Shown here one piece after another: positions 35,036-44,191 of a DNA stretch of 64,000 nucleotides (its first letter is position 1; the number at the start of each line of letters is the position of its first letter). The stretch is from NCBI RefSeq assembly GCF_040954645.1, contig NC_092805.1, positions 70,913,186-70,977,185 of the forward strand. Direction: 5' to 3'. The translations under genes and the position numbers were made by a program. The stretch comes from Diabrotica undecimpunctata (taxonomy: Eukaryota; Arthropoda; Insecta; Coleoptera; Chrysomelidae). Under the pieces are notes generated by a model. It saw nothing but the letters and a program-made list of their open reading frames with translations. It had not been told where the DNA came from and did no database searches.

Positions 35036-35372
35036 AGAGGTTTTGCCTCTTGGTGTGAGGAAGGAGTCTCCTGCCTTTTGGGCAGCGTGGTGACCATGCC
35101 GCATGAGTGCCTTTGCAATTAGGGCATTTTGGGTTTTTGATTTAGGGGCAATCTGCGCCCTTGTGCTGGCCACTACCGCAATTAGGGCAAGTCGTCTGTC
35201 TTTTCTGACACTCGGAGATTTCGTGTCCGTTTTTGCAGCACTGGCTGCAATATTTGGCAGACGAACGGATGATACTCGGATTGTGAGGAGCCTCACAGGG
35301 CCTAATCAAACCATCTATGCAGATGCCGTTCATCAGTGCATCTGTGTAGTACTCCTCTGAGTCTAGGAACAT
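35036..35372 (-). pseudogene. Jockey-type LINE ORF1 C-terminal fragment with zinc knuckles
   Basis: On the minus strand: CSQCCKNGHEISECQKRQ, then CPNCGSGQHKGADCP, then after an in-frame TAA at 35142-35144 CPNCKGTHAAWSPRCPK. These are three consecutive zinc knuckles with the Jockey ORF1 pattern, the last carrying the typical HAAWSxxCP segment. Upstream is GLIRPCEAPHNPSIIRSSAK. A TAG ends the frame near 35036. ORF2 does not follow; the sequence runs into unassigned DNA and then (TA)n. It could be the missing ORF1 type of the Jockey-like element at 23.5-26.7 kb, but that is only a guess. Confidence 0.75.
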
Positions 35373-35469
35373 GCGAACGAGCCTGGTGGATTTGTTAATT
35401 TTTTTAGAATTCTAGTACAGTACATAAAAAGAACAATATTCCCAAACGTTATATAACTTCAGTAATTAG

Positions 35470-35727
35470 CCCTCCCCCCAAAAAAAATAGCGACACTACT
35501 ATTAATTTCCCTCCTATTCGTAGAGAGTTCCAGACTAGTTTCTGTGCTGGTCCTGAATTTCAATTTGAACAACCTAAACCCGTAGATAAATTTAGTAATA
35601 AAAATTTCATTAAACAAAATTTTCAAGATTTTGTTAATGCTTCTCCAAATATGGCTTTTAATATTAAAGTCAATGACATTGAATTTGAGAACAAAGTTAA
35701 AGAAGTTGTTAATAACATGTTTACTTA
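35470..35727 (+). pseudogene. I-like copy 2 ORF1 C-terminal piece
   Basis: A plus-strand frame (TINFPPIRREFQTSFCAGPE, then FQDFVNASPNMAFNIK) ends at a TAA at 35726-35728. The endonuclease ATG follows 6 bases later. Position and composition are those of an ORF1 tail; the zinc knuckles that should precede it are absent. Confidence 0.5.
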
Positions 35728-35733
35728 ACATTC

Positions 35734-36270
35734 ATGGCTATCAAAGGTATTAAAATTATTCAGTGGAATATTCGATCACTTAACGCTAACAAATATTCTC
35801 TACATCAGTTACTTCCTAAAGATCATTTTGAGATAGCAGTTTTATCGGAAACTTGGTCCAAACCCTCAGATAATTTAGTAATTTTAATATAGTAAGAAAA
35901 GAAGAGCTAACGGAAATGGCAGAGTAGCTATACCTACTTATATCAAATAAAATCAATTACGAACCTATTTTATTTGTTAATAGTTTCAATCGAAACTTGA
36001 AAGTTTGTGGTGTTAACCAGTAAAAGCTAAAGTATCAGTGCAATATTAGGTCAACCTTTTTCACAAATTAACAATGACTGTATTATTTCTGCGGACTTTA
36101 ATGCACACCACGGATTATGGGGAGCAAATGCATGTTCTTCAGAGGGCACAATTTTAGTGGAAGCCTTGGATTCATTTCCTCGTTTAATTACCGTAAACGA
36201 CGGATCATCTACTAGGGGTTCTCCTCCAGGTTATACCGAATCTGTTGTAGATCTCACAATATTATATAAG

Positions 36271-36334
<64 letters not shown>

Positions 36335-39230
36335 ATCCAATCACTTTCCTATTCTAATGTCTATGAACAATATTAAAATAGAAAATACGAGGTTTAAATC
36401 TATAGTTAAGTGGTCGATGTCTAATGCTAACTGGAAGCAATTTAAGCTTACCATAGAGAAAGCGTTTACATTGAAGCCAGTTATTAATAATACTAATTAG
36501 ATGATTTATTCTTACTAAATTCTATTGCAAATGCAGCGAACAAATCAGGCACACCATTTAAACAGTCAACTAAACCTGTAAAAGTTCCTCCGTAATGGGA
36601 ATGAGGAGTGCCTAGCTGTTTCAATTATAGGGAAAAATTATTTTAAACTTTTTAGTTTAAATCTAATCTATATACTTTTTTTAATAAATATAAAAGAAAC
36701 TAGGCTATGTGTAAACGTACTTTCCGCTTAAAAGCTAAATCTAGCTGGGTACAATATTGCCTTTCTCTTAATAGGCAAACCCCTTTATCAGACATTTGGA
36801 AAAGGATAAATAAAATTCAATCTCAGAAAAAAAATTACCCTTAACGATGAATCAGCAGTAAAACAACTTTTATCTAAAATTGCTTCCGACTCTGTTCATC
36901 TACCAATAAATATACCAGATAACCATATCGATGCCCACTTTTTACTAACTCCTATCACTCTGAAGGAACTTACTACTGTACAGTAAACATTAAAATTAAA
37001 AAAAAAATCAAGTCCAGATATCTTCCTGAAATTGCTACAGATTATCTATACAAATAATTTAACATTTTACTAAAAGGGTATAATTGTGATTCCCTTAAGC
37101 AATGTCTGGTTACTCCTATACCTAAAATAAACGATTGTACTCCTTTAAGACCTATTTGTCTGATGTTATGTCTACCAAAAATACTTGAACGGATCCTAAA
37201 AACTATATTGTAATGGTGGTGGCACAACAAAGGCATATTCCCGGTAGCTCAGTTAGGCTTTCGGAGAAATAAAGAAGCCATCGACTGTCTGTCACAATTA
37301 ACTACAAATATCCAATTGTCCTACTCAAATAATAATTATTTAGCAGCACAATTTCGAGATATTTCGTGTGCATATGATAACGTTATTTTAAACTTTATTT
37401 TCGAGAAACTAACACATATAGGAGTCCCAACTAGATGTGCACACGTACCTATTGATTAATCTATTTGTTAATAGACAAGTATTTATTCGTGCAATAATAA
37501 ATTGTTTGGTCCCAGGTTAGTTTACCAAGAATTACCGCAGTGATCTGTACTTAGCAGTCGGGTGTTTAATCTATATAATATGGATCTACATGTTATAGAT
37601 ATTAATTGTAATATTTTACAATACGCCGATGATTTCTGTTTTTACACTTTAAAAAATTCTTATCAGGAATGTATTGATTCAATAAAACGGATTATGTACC
37701 TCGCAAAAGAATACTTTCTCAACCAAGGGTTGAAACTTACTGGTTACACGTTGAATAAATCCGCTGTGGTGTTGTTTACTAATCATCGATTACTGAATAT
37801 ATCCATTATTAGAATTGATAATCTAAGTATACCTGTCCAAAAACACTATACTTATTCACACTTGATACCAAATTAACATGGGAAGAACATATTAATAACT
37901 GTTTAATTAAATCCGAAAAAAGGCTAATGTTTTATAGGGCATATATCAGGTCAATTCTTGACTATAGTTGCTTTTTATATGGTCTGCTACAAATACTAGA
38001 CTAGACCGAATCCAGTACAAATTCCTGCGTTTGGTTTTAGGTGCACTTAAATCTACACCTACTGAAAATCTATTAGCCGAATGCATAGAACCTCCCTTAC
38101 ATTTAAGACGACTTTTTTGGCTAAAAAGTTTATCCTTAAATCTTAAGGTAATAACCAAACCTACCTATATCTGTGTCTAACTTAGTTGACAAATGGTGGC
38201 ATAACAAAAATTCTCCACGTTTAGCTATAGCATTTCCTAATTTTTCTTCCCATTTGGAAATCCCAGCTGAAACCAATTTCTTCCAATCTAATTTCAATAT
38301 TCTTTATTCCCAAACCAAAGTTTATGTCCCTACTTTTGATGATAACAACACCATTCAACTTCAGAAACATCATGCCAAATTTGATAAGCCGTATAGAGTT
38401 TTCACAGATGGATCAAAATCCATTTTCGTAGTTGTTTGTGCGGTATATATCCAATCGGATTTAAAATCTGCGTTGTCAGCTTTAGATAATCCGCATAAGC
38501 AGATATTCAAAAACAGTATTATCGTCGAATGTTAGAAAATCAACTAAAGTTACTTAAAAGAAATAAGTTCAGTCTGTTTCATTTGAGTAAAGGGACATGC
38601 TGATATCTCGGGTAACACCAAAGCAGATTATTTTGCTAAAGAAGCGGCTTCAAAAGATTAGAAATTAGTTGGCTTAATAGAAGTGATTTATTCTCGATGC
38701 GTTAACAGGAATTAAAAGAAAAATGGGAAATTAAATAAAATGCTTTCTGTAACAGAAGTAACAACCTCTATACAAAAATTCACCCTGTTTTACCTACTGC
38801 GCTTTTTGCTGCAAAAAGTCATCTGAATAGAAGAGTATACTCAATGTTTGTTAGAAGCCTTGTTAATCATGCTACTGTAAAAGACTATCTTCATAGATTT
38901 AATTTAAGTGAAACAGAACTCTACGATTGTAATGGTAACACTGACGATATCAATCATTGGATGTTCGGGTGCTATAATGATGCTGCTATTAAGTATCTAT
39001 TGGAAAATCTCATAAAAGAACAAGTACCTCTACCTCAGAGTCAATCTTCTATTTTATATATCTATATATACAAGGATTTCCACAGTTTTCACTGTATTCC
39101 TTCACTCAACCGTTTTCTCCAATTTTTCCTGTTTAGCCAGTCCCCTTCCTGTAGGTTTCTTCTACTCATTTTATATATCTCCCGTCGTAATATTAGACTA
39201 TTACTAGACCAATTTTTTTGGGGATACTAA
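35734..39230 (+). pseudogene. I-like copy 2 ORF2: endonuclease, RT, RNase H
   Basis: Endonuclease: MAIKGIKIIQWNIRSLNANK at 35734, VLSETWSKPSDN near 35845, FNAHHGLWGANACSSEG near 36100, then VVDLTI immediately before a (TA)n run (36272-36332), after which FPILMSMNNI-like sequence resumes. RT: LRPICLMLCLPKILERIL near 37150, a degraded CAYDNVIL block near 37370, QYADDFCFYTL near 37620 with the YADD box intact, then SVVLFTN and the tail LLAECIEPPLHLRR near 38070. RNase H: YRVFTDGSKS near 38395, then directly SDLKSALSALD near 38455. The Glu-bearing helix between them is deleted. A Cys/His tail (YDCNGNTDDINHWMFGC, near 38925-38975) ends the protein. Confidence 0.75.
36272..36332. repeat. (TA)n microsatellite inside LINE endonuclease
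   Basis: A pure TA run of about 60 bases interrupts the endonuclease between its VVDLTI and SDHxPI-like motifs. The reading frame stays open through it as an Ile-Tyr repeat. Confidence 0.95.
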
Positions 39231-39250
39231 AAAAAGACTAAAAGAAAAAT

Positions 39251-39659
39251 TTATGTTATATATTTACCTACTAGCCGTTGCCTGTCTTGTATTGTAATAA
39301 AGTCGCTATGAACTGCACCTTAGCGTGAAAAGTATCCCTATATTTTGTAATCCCTAGTTAGTACTAAATATTCATTTTAAGTTGGGTAGGGCCCTGAATG
39401 TAACGAACAAAAGTGTGGTTTCTTATCAATCTACTGATTCTTGTGATACTGATGTTTCCAATATATCTTTAATTTGCCTCTAGGCGAAGTACTATTTTTT
39501 TAACAAAGGTAAGAGGACAATACATCAGTAACAAATTCAATTAGACAAATTCATTATCGTGGATGAATGGATCAAGTTATCCAAAGCCATTAATTAAATA
39601 AAAAAAGATTGTCACATTAGATTTGAGACCAGCTCTCTTTTCCTTGTACCTCTTAATTT
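39251..39659. other. Unassigned sequence between I-like copy 2 and Penelope-like fragment
   Basis: May be 3' UTR of the I-like copy or 5' part of the Penelope-like piece. No diagnostic motif was seen. Confidence 0.35.
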
Positions 39660-39682
39660 TATAAACCTGGCTTTTATTTTTA

Positions 39683-40054
39683 GTGTCGGACATTGTAACT
39701 TTTATTGAAGTATGTCAAATCAATTTTCTGGACCTAACTTTACATAAAGAAAATAGTACTGTAACTTTTGAAAAAGAATTTTACATAACTAAAAAAGCCG
39801 CTCAATTAAAAAGATCGCATGTTTTATACGAAATTCTCTGCTCGAATTGCGATGGGGTATATATTGGACAAACTAGTGAACTATTTCACTCAATAATAGG
39901 TTCTCACAAATATGACAAAAAAAAATCAACCGCCCTCACAAAACATGAAAACGAAAAGAAACATAAATTTGAATTTGACAAAACTAAGACCCTAAAAAGT
40001 AAACATAATAGGAAAAAGAGGGAGTTTCTAGAGTCTATAGAAATAAAAAAATAA
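39683..40054 (+). pseudogene. Penelope-like RT tail fused to GIY-YIG endonuclease
   Basis: The first third (INFLDLTLHKEN) matches the IxFLDxxxxRxxN segment at the end of Penelope-type RT domains. After a short join (EFYITKKAAQLKRSH) comes VLYEILCSNCDGVYIGQTS, the CxxC-linked YEIxCxxCxxxYIGQT start of the GIY-YIG domain. ALTKHENEKKHKFEFDKTK is the conserved H...NHxFxF block, with an E in the EFLESIEI helix. An intact Penelope protein is several times longer (RT plus linker plus endonuclease), so this 123-residue frame is an internal-deletion derivative. The Arg usually following YIGQTxRxLxxR has drifted (LFHSIIGSH). Whether the frame is translated is unknown. Confidence 0.8.
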
Positions 40055-40287
40055 TAATAATGCAATAAATGATAAAAAAGATGTCAAAATTTTAACTGAT
40101 TGTTTAAATAATAAACAAACAACATATTAAATTTTAAAATACATTTTACATGTAGTGACTTAGTGCGTCTGTCCTATTCTTTTATTATTATTTTAATTGT
40201 GATGTTAATTGGATACCTGTTTCTCATTTTGAACCTTATTATGTCTTTTGATAAAATGTTTTTTAGTCAATATTATTTTTTTACAAA

Positions 40288-40312
40288 GGCATGGATATAC
40301 TGCCGAAACGTC
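40288..40312 (+). ncRNA. Degenerate hammerhead-like motif in Penelope-like 3' end
   Basis: GGCA-TGGATATAC-TGCC forms a 4-bp-stem hairpin directly followed by GAAACGTC, equivalent to stem II plus the GAAA core and the GUC cleavage-side word. The upstream CUGANGA core is not intact (TTACAAA stands in its place), so no activity is expected. Confidence 0.35.
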
Positions 40313-40439
40313 GAAAAAAGTATAAAAATGTCCTATTAAAATTATTATAGTATCATAGAAAATCTTTTTTTTTGTGAACCTTAGCCCAAGAAATTCTACT
40401 TAAAAATATATATTAAGGTTCAAGAACTAACATTCCTCG

Positions 40440-41506
40440 AGTTATTTATTTTAACGTTTTCCGCCTATACTACTTGCTATATCCATTTTTTACTTGGTCT
40501 GTCTCTTTTTCTTTTTACGGCGTTCTTTGCTTCATAGACTTTTCTTGTAATATTGTTGGGTTGCATCCTCATCAGATGCCATACCAGTTAATTTGCCTCT
40601 TTGCTATTTTATTCATTATTGGTTGGTCATTCTAATAATAGTCTTGTATTGTTTAATCTATCCCATTTCGTCTTTCTAACTATCCGTCTTAGATGTCTCA
40701 TCTGCATTGCATTTATCCTGCTCTTATGTTCTTCCTGAATTGTTAAGTTTTCACATGCATAGAGCACAGTCGGTATCCTATTTTTATCCTTGTTTCTCGT
40801 GTATGTTCTCTTTTTCCAAGTATTGGGGCTAATGCATGGTATAACCTGTTTGATTTCTTTGCTCTATTTGTTATTTCCCAGTCTATTTTTCCATCGTTAG
40901 TAATTATAGTTCCCAGGCATTCGTAAGTTATAATTATTTCCAGTTCTGAGTTTTTATATTTTACCTTTATTTCATTATTTTCCTTATCTTATTTTCTGTT
41001 AATTATTATTATCTTACTTTTTTCCTTGTTAATTTTCATTTTTAGTTTGTCCTGCCCATATATCCATTAGTTTCTGCATTTTATTCTTAGAATCTGCTAT
41101 TAGTACTATGTCGTCCGCATACATTAAGGACTCTATTGTATCCGGTTGTAATCTGTGGTATCATATTATTGTCTGTAGTGAATTGGTTCTTACTCCAGCA
41201 TTTCTTATCAATTCGTTCATTACTATTATAAGTAGTAAAGGGCTAAGATTTAATTTTTTTTAGGGCTCCTTATTTAATACCTCTTTTCCAATTAAATTAT
41301 TCAGAATTTTTCCTTGTTATATGTACTCTTCCTTTTATCTCTTTGTAAGTACTTTCTATAATTTTTATCAATGTATTTAATACATTTATTTTCCTCAAAC
41401 ATTTCCTCATAATTTGTCTTTCTATCGTGCCAAATGCTGCCTTTAGGTCTATGAATGCTAATATTAGTTTTGCTCTTGTGTATATGCATCTTTCAATTAG
41501 GTTCCT

Positions 41507-41590
<84 letters not shown>

Positions 41591-41602
41591 AAATGATTTC
41601 AA
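40440..41602 (-). pseudogene. LINE reverse transcriptase relic
   Basis: Minus-strand frames read downward. RT palm start is LILAFIDLKAAFGTIERQIM near 41470-41400 (family FIDLxKAFDxIxR), followed by a stretch to about 41297. A gap follows, then the catalytic SLMYADDIVLIADSKNKMQK near 41130-41070. At the C terminus, YACENLTIQEEHKSRINAMQ, MRHLRRIVRKTKWDRL and finally HLMRMQPNNITRKVYEA lie at about 40770-40540. This is the YGSETWxLxxxxxxRIxAxEMxxLRR tail of a common insect LINE type. The catalytic YADD is kept; frames break repeatedly and the first palm Asp motif has drifted (AAFG). A (TA)n tract cuts it off at its N-terminal side. Confidence 0.75.
41510..41589. repeat. (TA)n microsatellite at LINE fragment edge
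   Basis: A pure TA run of about 80 bases. Unlike the tracts at 8.9 and 27.6 kb, it lies on the 5' side of the minus-strand LINE fragment. Confidence 0.95.
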
Positions 41603-43106
41603 TATGTTAAAAAGGATACAACTTAAATGGATTTTTATATGAGTTTGTTGTTCATGAATTTCATGAAGCCATCACAATGTGGGTTCGACTCTGAAATAAA
41701 AGAGAGAAAAAGATTAGTAAATTGTTAAATAAATTAATTTTGACTTACCTGGTATAGTGTTAATAATTTCTGAATAGTATAGTTGCCTAGTGTATAGGTG
41801 AATCGTCTAAACCTTGAAAAGAACAAAAAAAGAAGAATTCTTAAAAAATATTTAAACATAGAAATTTTGAAAACGTCAGAAAATAAACTGTCAAGCAAGT
41901 CTATGGGAGCTAAATTAATAGGGGTTTTGTTAAATAAGAAATTAAAATGATGTGGAGATGAAAAGAATAAATTGTATTAGCATTGTAATAGAATAAGTTT
42001 TATATCTGAACATTTTTTTTAAAAATTCCCAAATTAGATGTGATTAAAGTGATTATGAGAAATTAATGTGGATTGACAAATGTGTCAGAACAGGACAGTT
42101 TTATGGTTTAAAAAAAGAAATAGAAGACAAAAAGAAAAAAGAACGTTGGTTGCTGTTAGCAACGGATAATAGATTTTGGGTGGAGGCAGACAAGAAATTT
42201 TGAAAGGAGAGTCTTGAAATTGTGGAATAGGTCGGGAGTGTTTTTTTAACTCGTCTAAAGAGAATTTTAGTTTTTCCACAGTTTCCACAGCAGAGATATC
42301 CAGAATTTGTTCCAGAGAGTAAGAGAAACAATTTAACTTATAAATTATTATTGGAGTACATAAATGTCATTTAAATTGAGAAAATTAAAATTCATGAATT
42401 AACATAATTGCGATAGGCCTTAAAAAAAAATTGAAAATATTAATGATCATTAAATTAAAAATAGAATAGTACATACCTTAACTTCCGAAGAGAGGATTGA
42501 TATTCCAGTTTCACCAATTATTTTGCGAGTAGTTAGTTTTCTTTAAATAAATCAGAACTGTTTTAAAGTAAGGTTGGATAATAATTTTGGGGATCATTTG
42601 AAATTTTGATTATATTTGAATGCAAGTTAAAAGTCAGCGGAATAAAGTGTTCATTTTCTTTTCTTTATAGTTTATTTAAACACTTTATAAAGTTGCAATA
42701 TTTATTTAGTTTTTAGGTACTTGTATAGAGTCTCCACATTTTGTAATAAATTTTTATTGTCACGACTCTAAACCACATTAAGATTTATACGATTCCTATT
42801 TTTGTAAATTTTTAAAGGCAACCCAAGTTGCAGACGAATTTTATTGTTTATATTAAATTTGTTCAATATTAATAAATAACGTGCTTCATTTGGGTTAATT
42901 TATCAAAGGTCTAAAGTAAATTTTGGTTTAATTTCTTGTTGAACTCTACCAGGAGACTACAGAGTCGACGTCACACAGTGACAGATTGCTTAGAACACAT
43001 AATTGAGCTAGCTGAGGTATATATTAAATTAAACAACGAACCACAGATTTTAAAAATTACAACATTTATTATAAATAAAAATAAAATTAATAAAATACAA
43101 CTTTTT

Positions 43107-43109
<3 letters not shown>
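41603..43109. other. 1.5 kb with nothing recognised
   Basis: AT-rich. The open frames here (for example 42085-42331 minus) lack family features. No repeat border or RNA gene is visible. Confidence 0.45.

Positions 43110-43171
<62 letters not shown>
43110..43171. repeat. (TA)n microsatellite
   Basis: A pure TA run of about 60 bases, about 370 bases upstream of the Crypton-type gene's first ATG. Confidence 0.95.
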
Positions 43172-43172
<1 letters not shown>

Positions 43173-43545
43173 GTCTGTATATATACGTCATAACAAGGCG
43201 AGATCCGATTAAATGGAGGACAACCCGAGATCCACCAATAGGAAATTAATTATTTGAGTATATTGTTCATAACTATCTTTATAATTAACATATTAATCAT
43301 GGCACACTTAGAGGGGAAAAGATTTTTAAACTTAAATTTTTCTGATAAATTGAAAGCGAAACGAGGTCCGTAGCTGAAAAGGGAAGGGGAAGACTTATAT
43401 ACAAAATTTTAGATATTTTCCGATCAACGCGAGATCCCACACTGTTGCCAGCTCTAAAGGGTATTAGTCGAGCGACCAGAGCTCGTCTTGTATTGCATAT
43501 TTCCTACTCAAGGAATTTGTGGTTACGGTGTTTTATATTTTTAAA
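43172..43545 (+). promoter_or_regulatory. Presumed 5' flank/leader of the Crypton-type gene
   Basis: This stretch lies directly before the ATG-containing exon and is less AT-rich near 43420-43520. The words CGAGATCC and CGCGAGATCC recur (43200, 43228 and 43429 region). No specific promoter element can be named. Confidence 0.3.
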
Positions 43546-43603
43546 ATGTCTCGAGGGCAGCGGTTAGTTGAATTAGTGAAACAAAATTCAAAGATAACAG
43601 AAG
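43546..43603 (+). CDS. Putative first coding exon of the Crypton-type gene
   Basis: Opens at ATG with MSRGQRLVELVKQNSKITE and ends at a strong donor (AAG/GTAAGT). Joining to the acceptor at 47138 gives a phase mismatch with the zinc-finger exon. Using the next GT (donor after 43608) with the acceptor at 47143 would restore the frame, but both sites look weaker. Assignment to this gene is therefore inference from position. Confidence 0.45.
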
Positions 43604-43646
43604 GTAAGTAATGATTATAATTTTTCTGTATAATAATCAAATAATT

Positions 43647-43677
43647 GAAGGGGTGGCTGCAATAACCAGGCAGCTCC
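43647..43677 (+). repeat. Left terminal inverted repeat
   Basis: 31 bp beginning GAAGGGGTGGCTGCAATAAC. It matches the right end at 30 of 31 positions (C versus T in AGGCAGC/AGGTAGC). Confidence 0.9.
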
Positions 43678-43790
43678 ACTTTTTTACGAAAATGAGATTT
43701 TCAGTGACTTACTCTTAACAAAAATCGGCCGATCGTTCCCTGCAACAAACGGGTATCTCTTAATAACGGCACATAACTGGCAACGATATT

Positions 43791-43855
43791 TGGAGCTACC
43801 TTGCTTTCGGTTTGTAGCAAGAACCGGGCAGCTCCTGGAGCTGCCTGGTTCTTGC
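43791..43855. repeat. Subterminal motif cluster and 19-bp-arm hairpin
   Basis: GCAAGAACCGGGCAGCTCC (43817-43835) and GGAGCTGCCTGGTTCTTGC (43837-43855) form a near-perfect hairpin around one base, with one mismatch. Both arms contain the inner part of the terminal repeat (AACCAGGCAGCTCC). Another GGAGCTACC copy precedes them at 43792-43800. On the right side GCAGCTCC recurs at 46512-46519. Such repeats commonly serve as transposase binding sites. Confidence 0.8.
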
Positions 43856-44191
43856 ACTTAACTGTTGACAAAATAATATAATAGAAAAGATATAAAAATA
43901 TGCATGGAATATAAAAAATAAGTTTGATTCCTTCATGTATTTGTTTAGTTTCTATTGAATTTTATGTAATAATACAATAATTTTAATATTATTCTATTTC
44001 TAAATAGTTTGTAATACGGTCCTGTTCATTTTCCCATGCGCCGCCGTGAACTAGTTACTTACTCGTTTAGTCGGGCAAGCGCAGGTGCTCGTTGTGTTTT
44101 AGTTTAGTTCAGATCGACGTGTTGTTATACATAGATACACACTTTTCTTACGATTCGTAGTGAATAAAATTTAGTATTATTTATATTTGAA

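Larger units (their letters stand above)
35400..39250 (+). mobile_element. I-like non-LTR retrotransposon (copy 2), truncated and decayed
   Basis: Plus-strand order: ORF1 C terminus (35470-35727), endonuclease, RT, RNase H, and a Cys/His tail. This is the same architecture as copy 1 but clearly a different family, since the sequences diverge throughout. ORF1 lacks its N-terminal part and knuckles. There are many frame breaks, a (TA)n tract inside the endonuclease, and a deletion in RNase H. The 3' end is not sharply visible and may lie anywhere between 39230 and 39650. Confidence 0.75.
39660..40350 (+). mobile_element. Penelope-like element fragment (3' part)
   Basis: A short ORF with a GIY-YIG endonuclease is followed by about 300 bases of AT-rich 3' sequence. 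This ends in a hairpin directly joined to GAAACGTC (40288-40312), a motif I associate with the hammerhead-like ends of Penelope-like elements. The RT body is almost entirely missing. The left edge is estimated. Confidence 0.7.
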
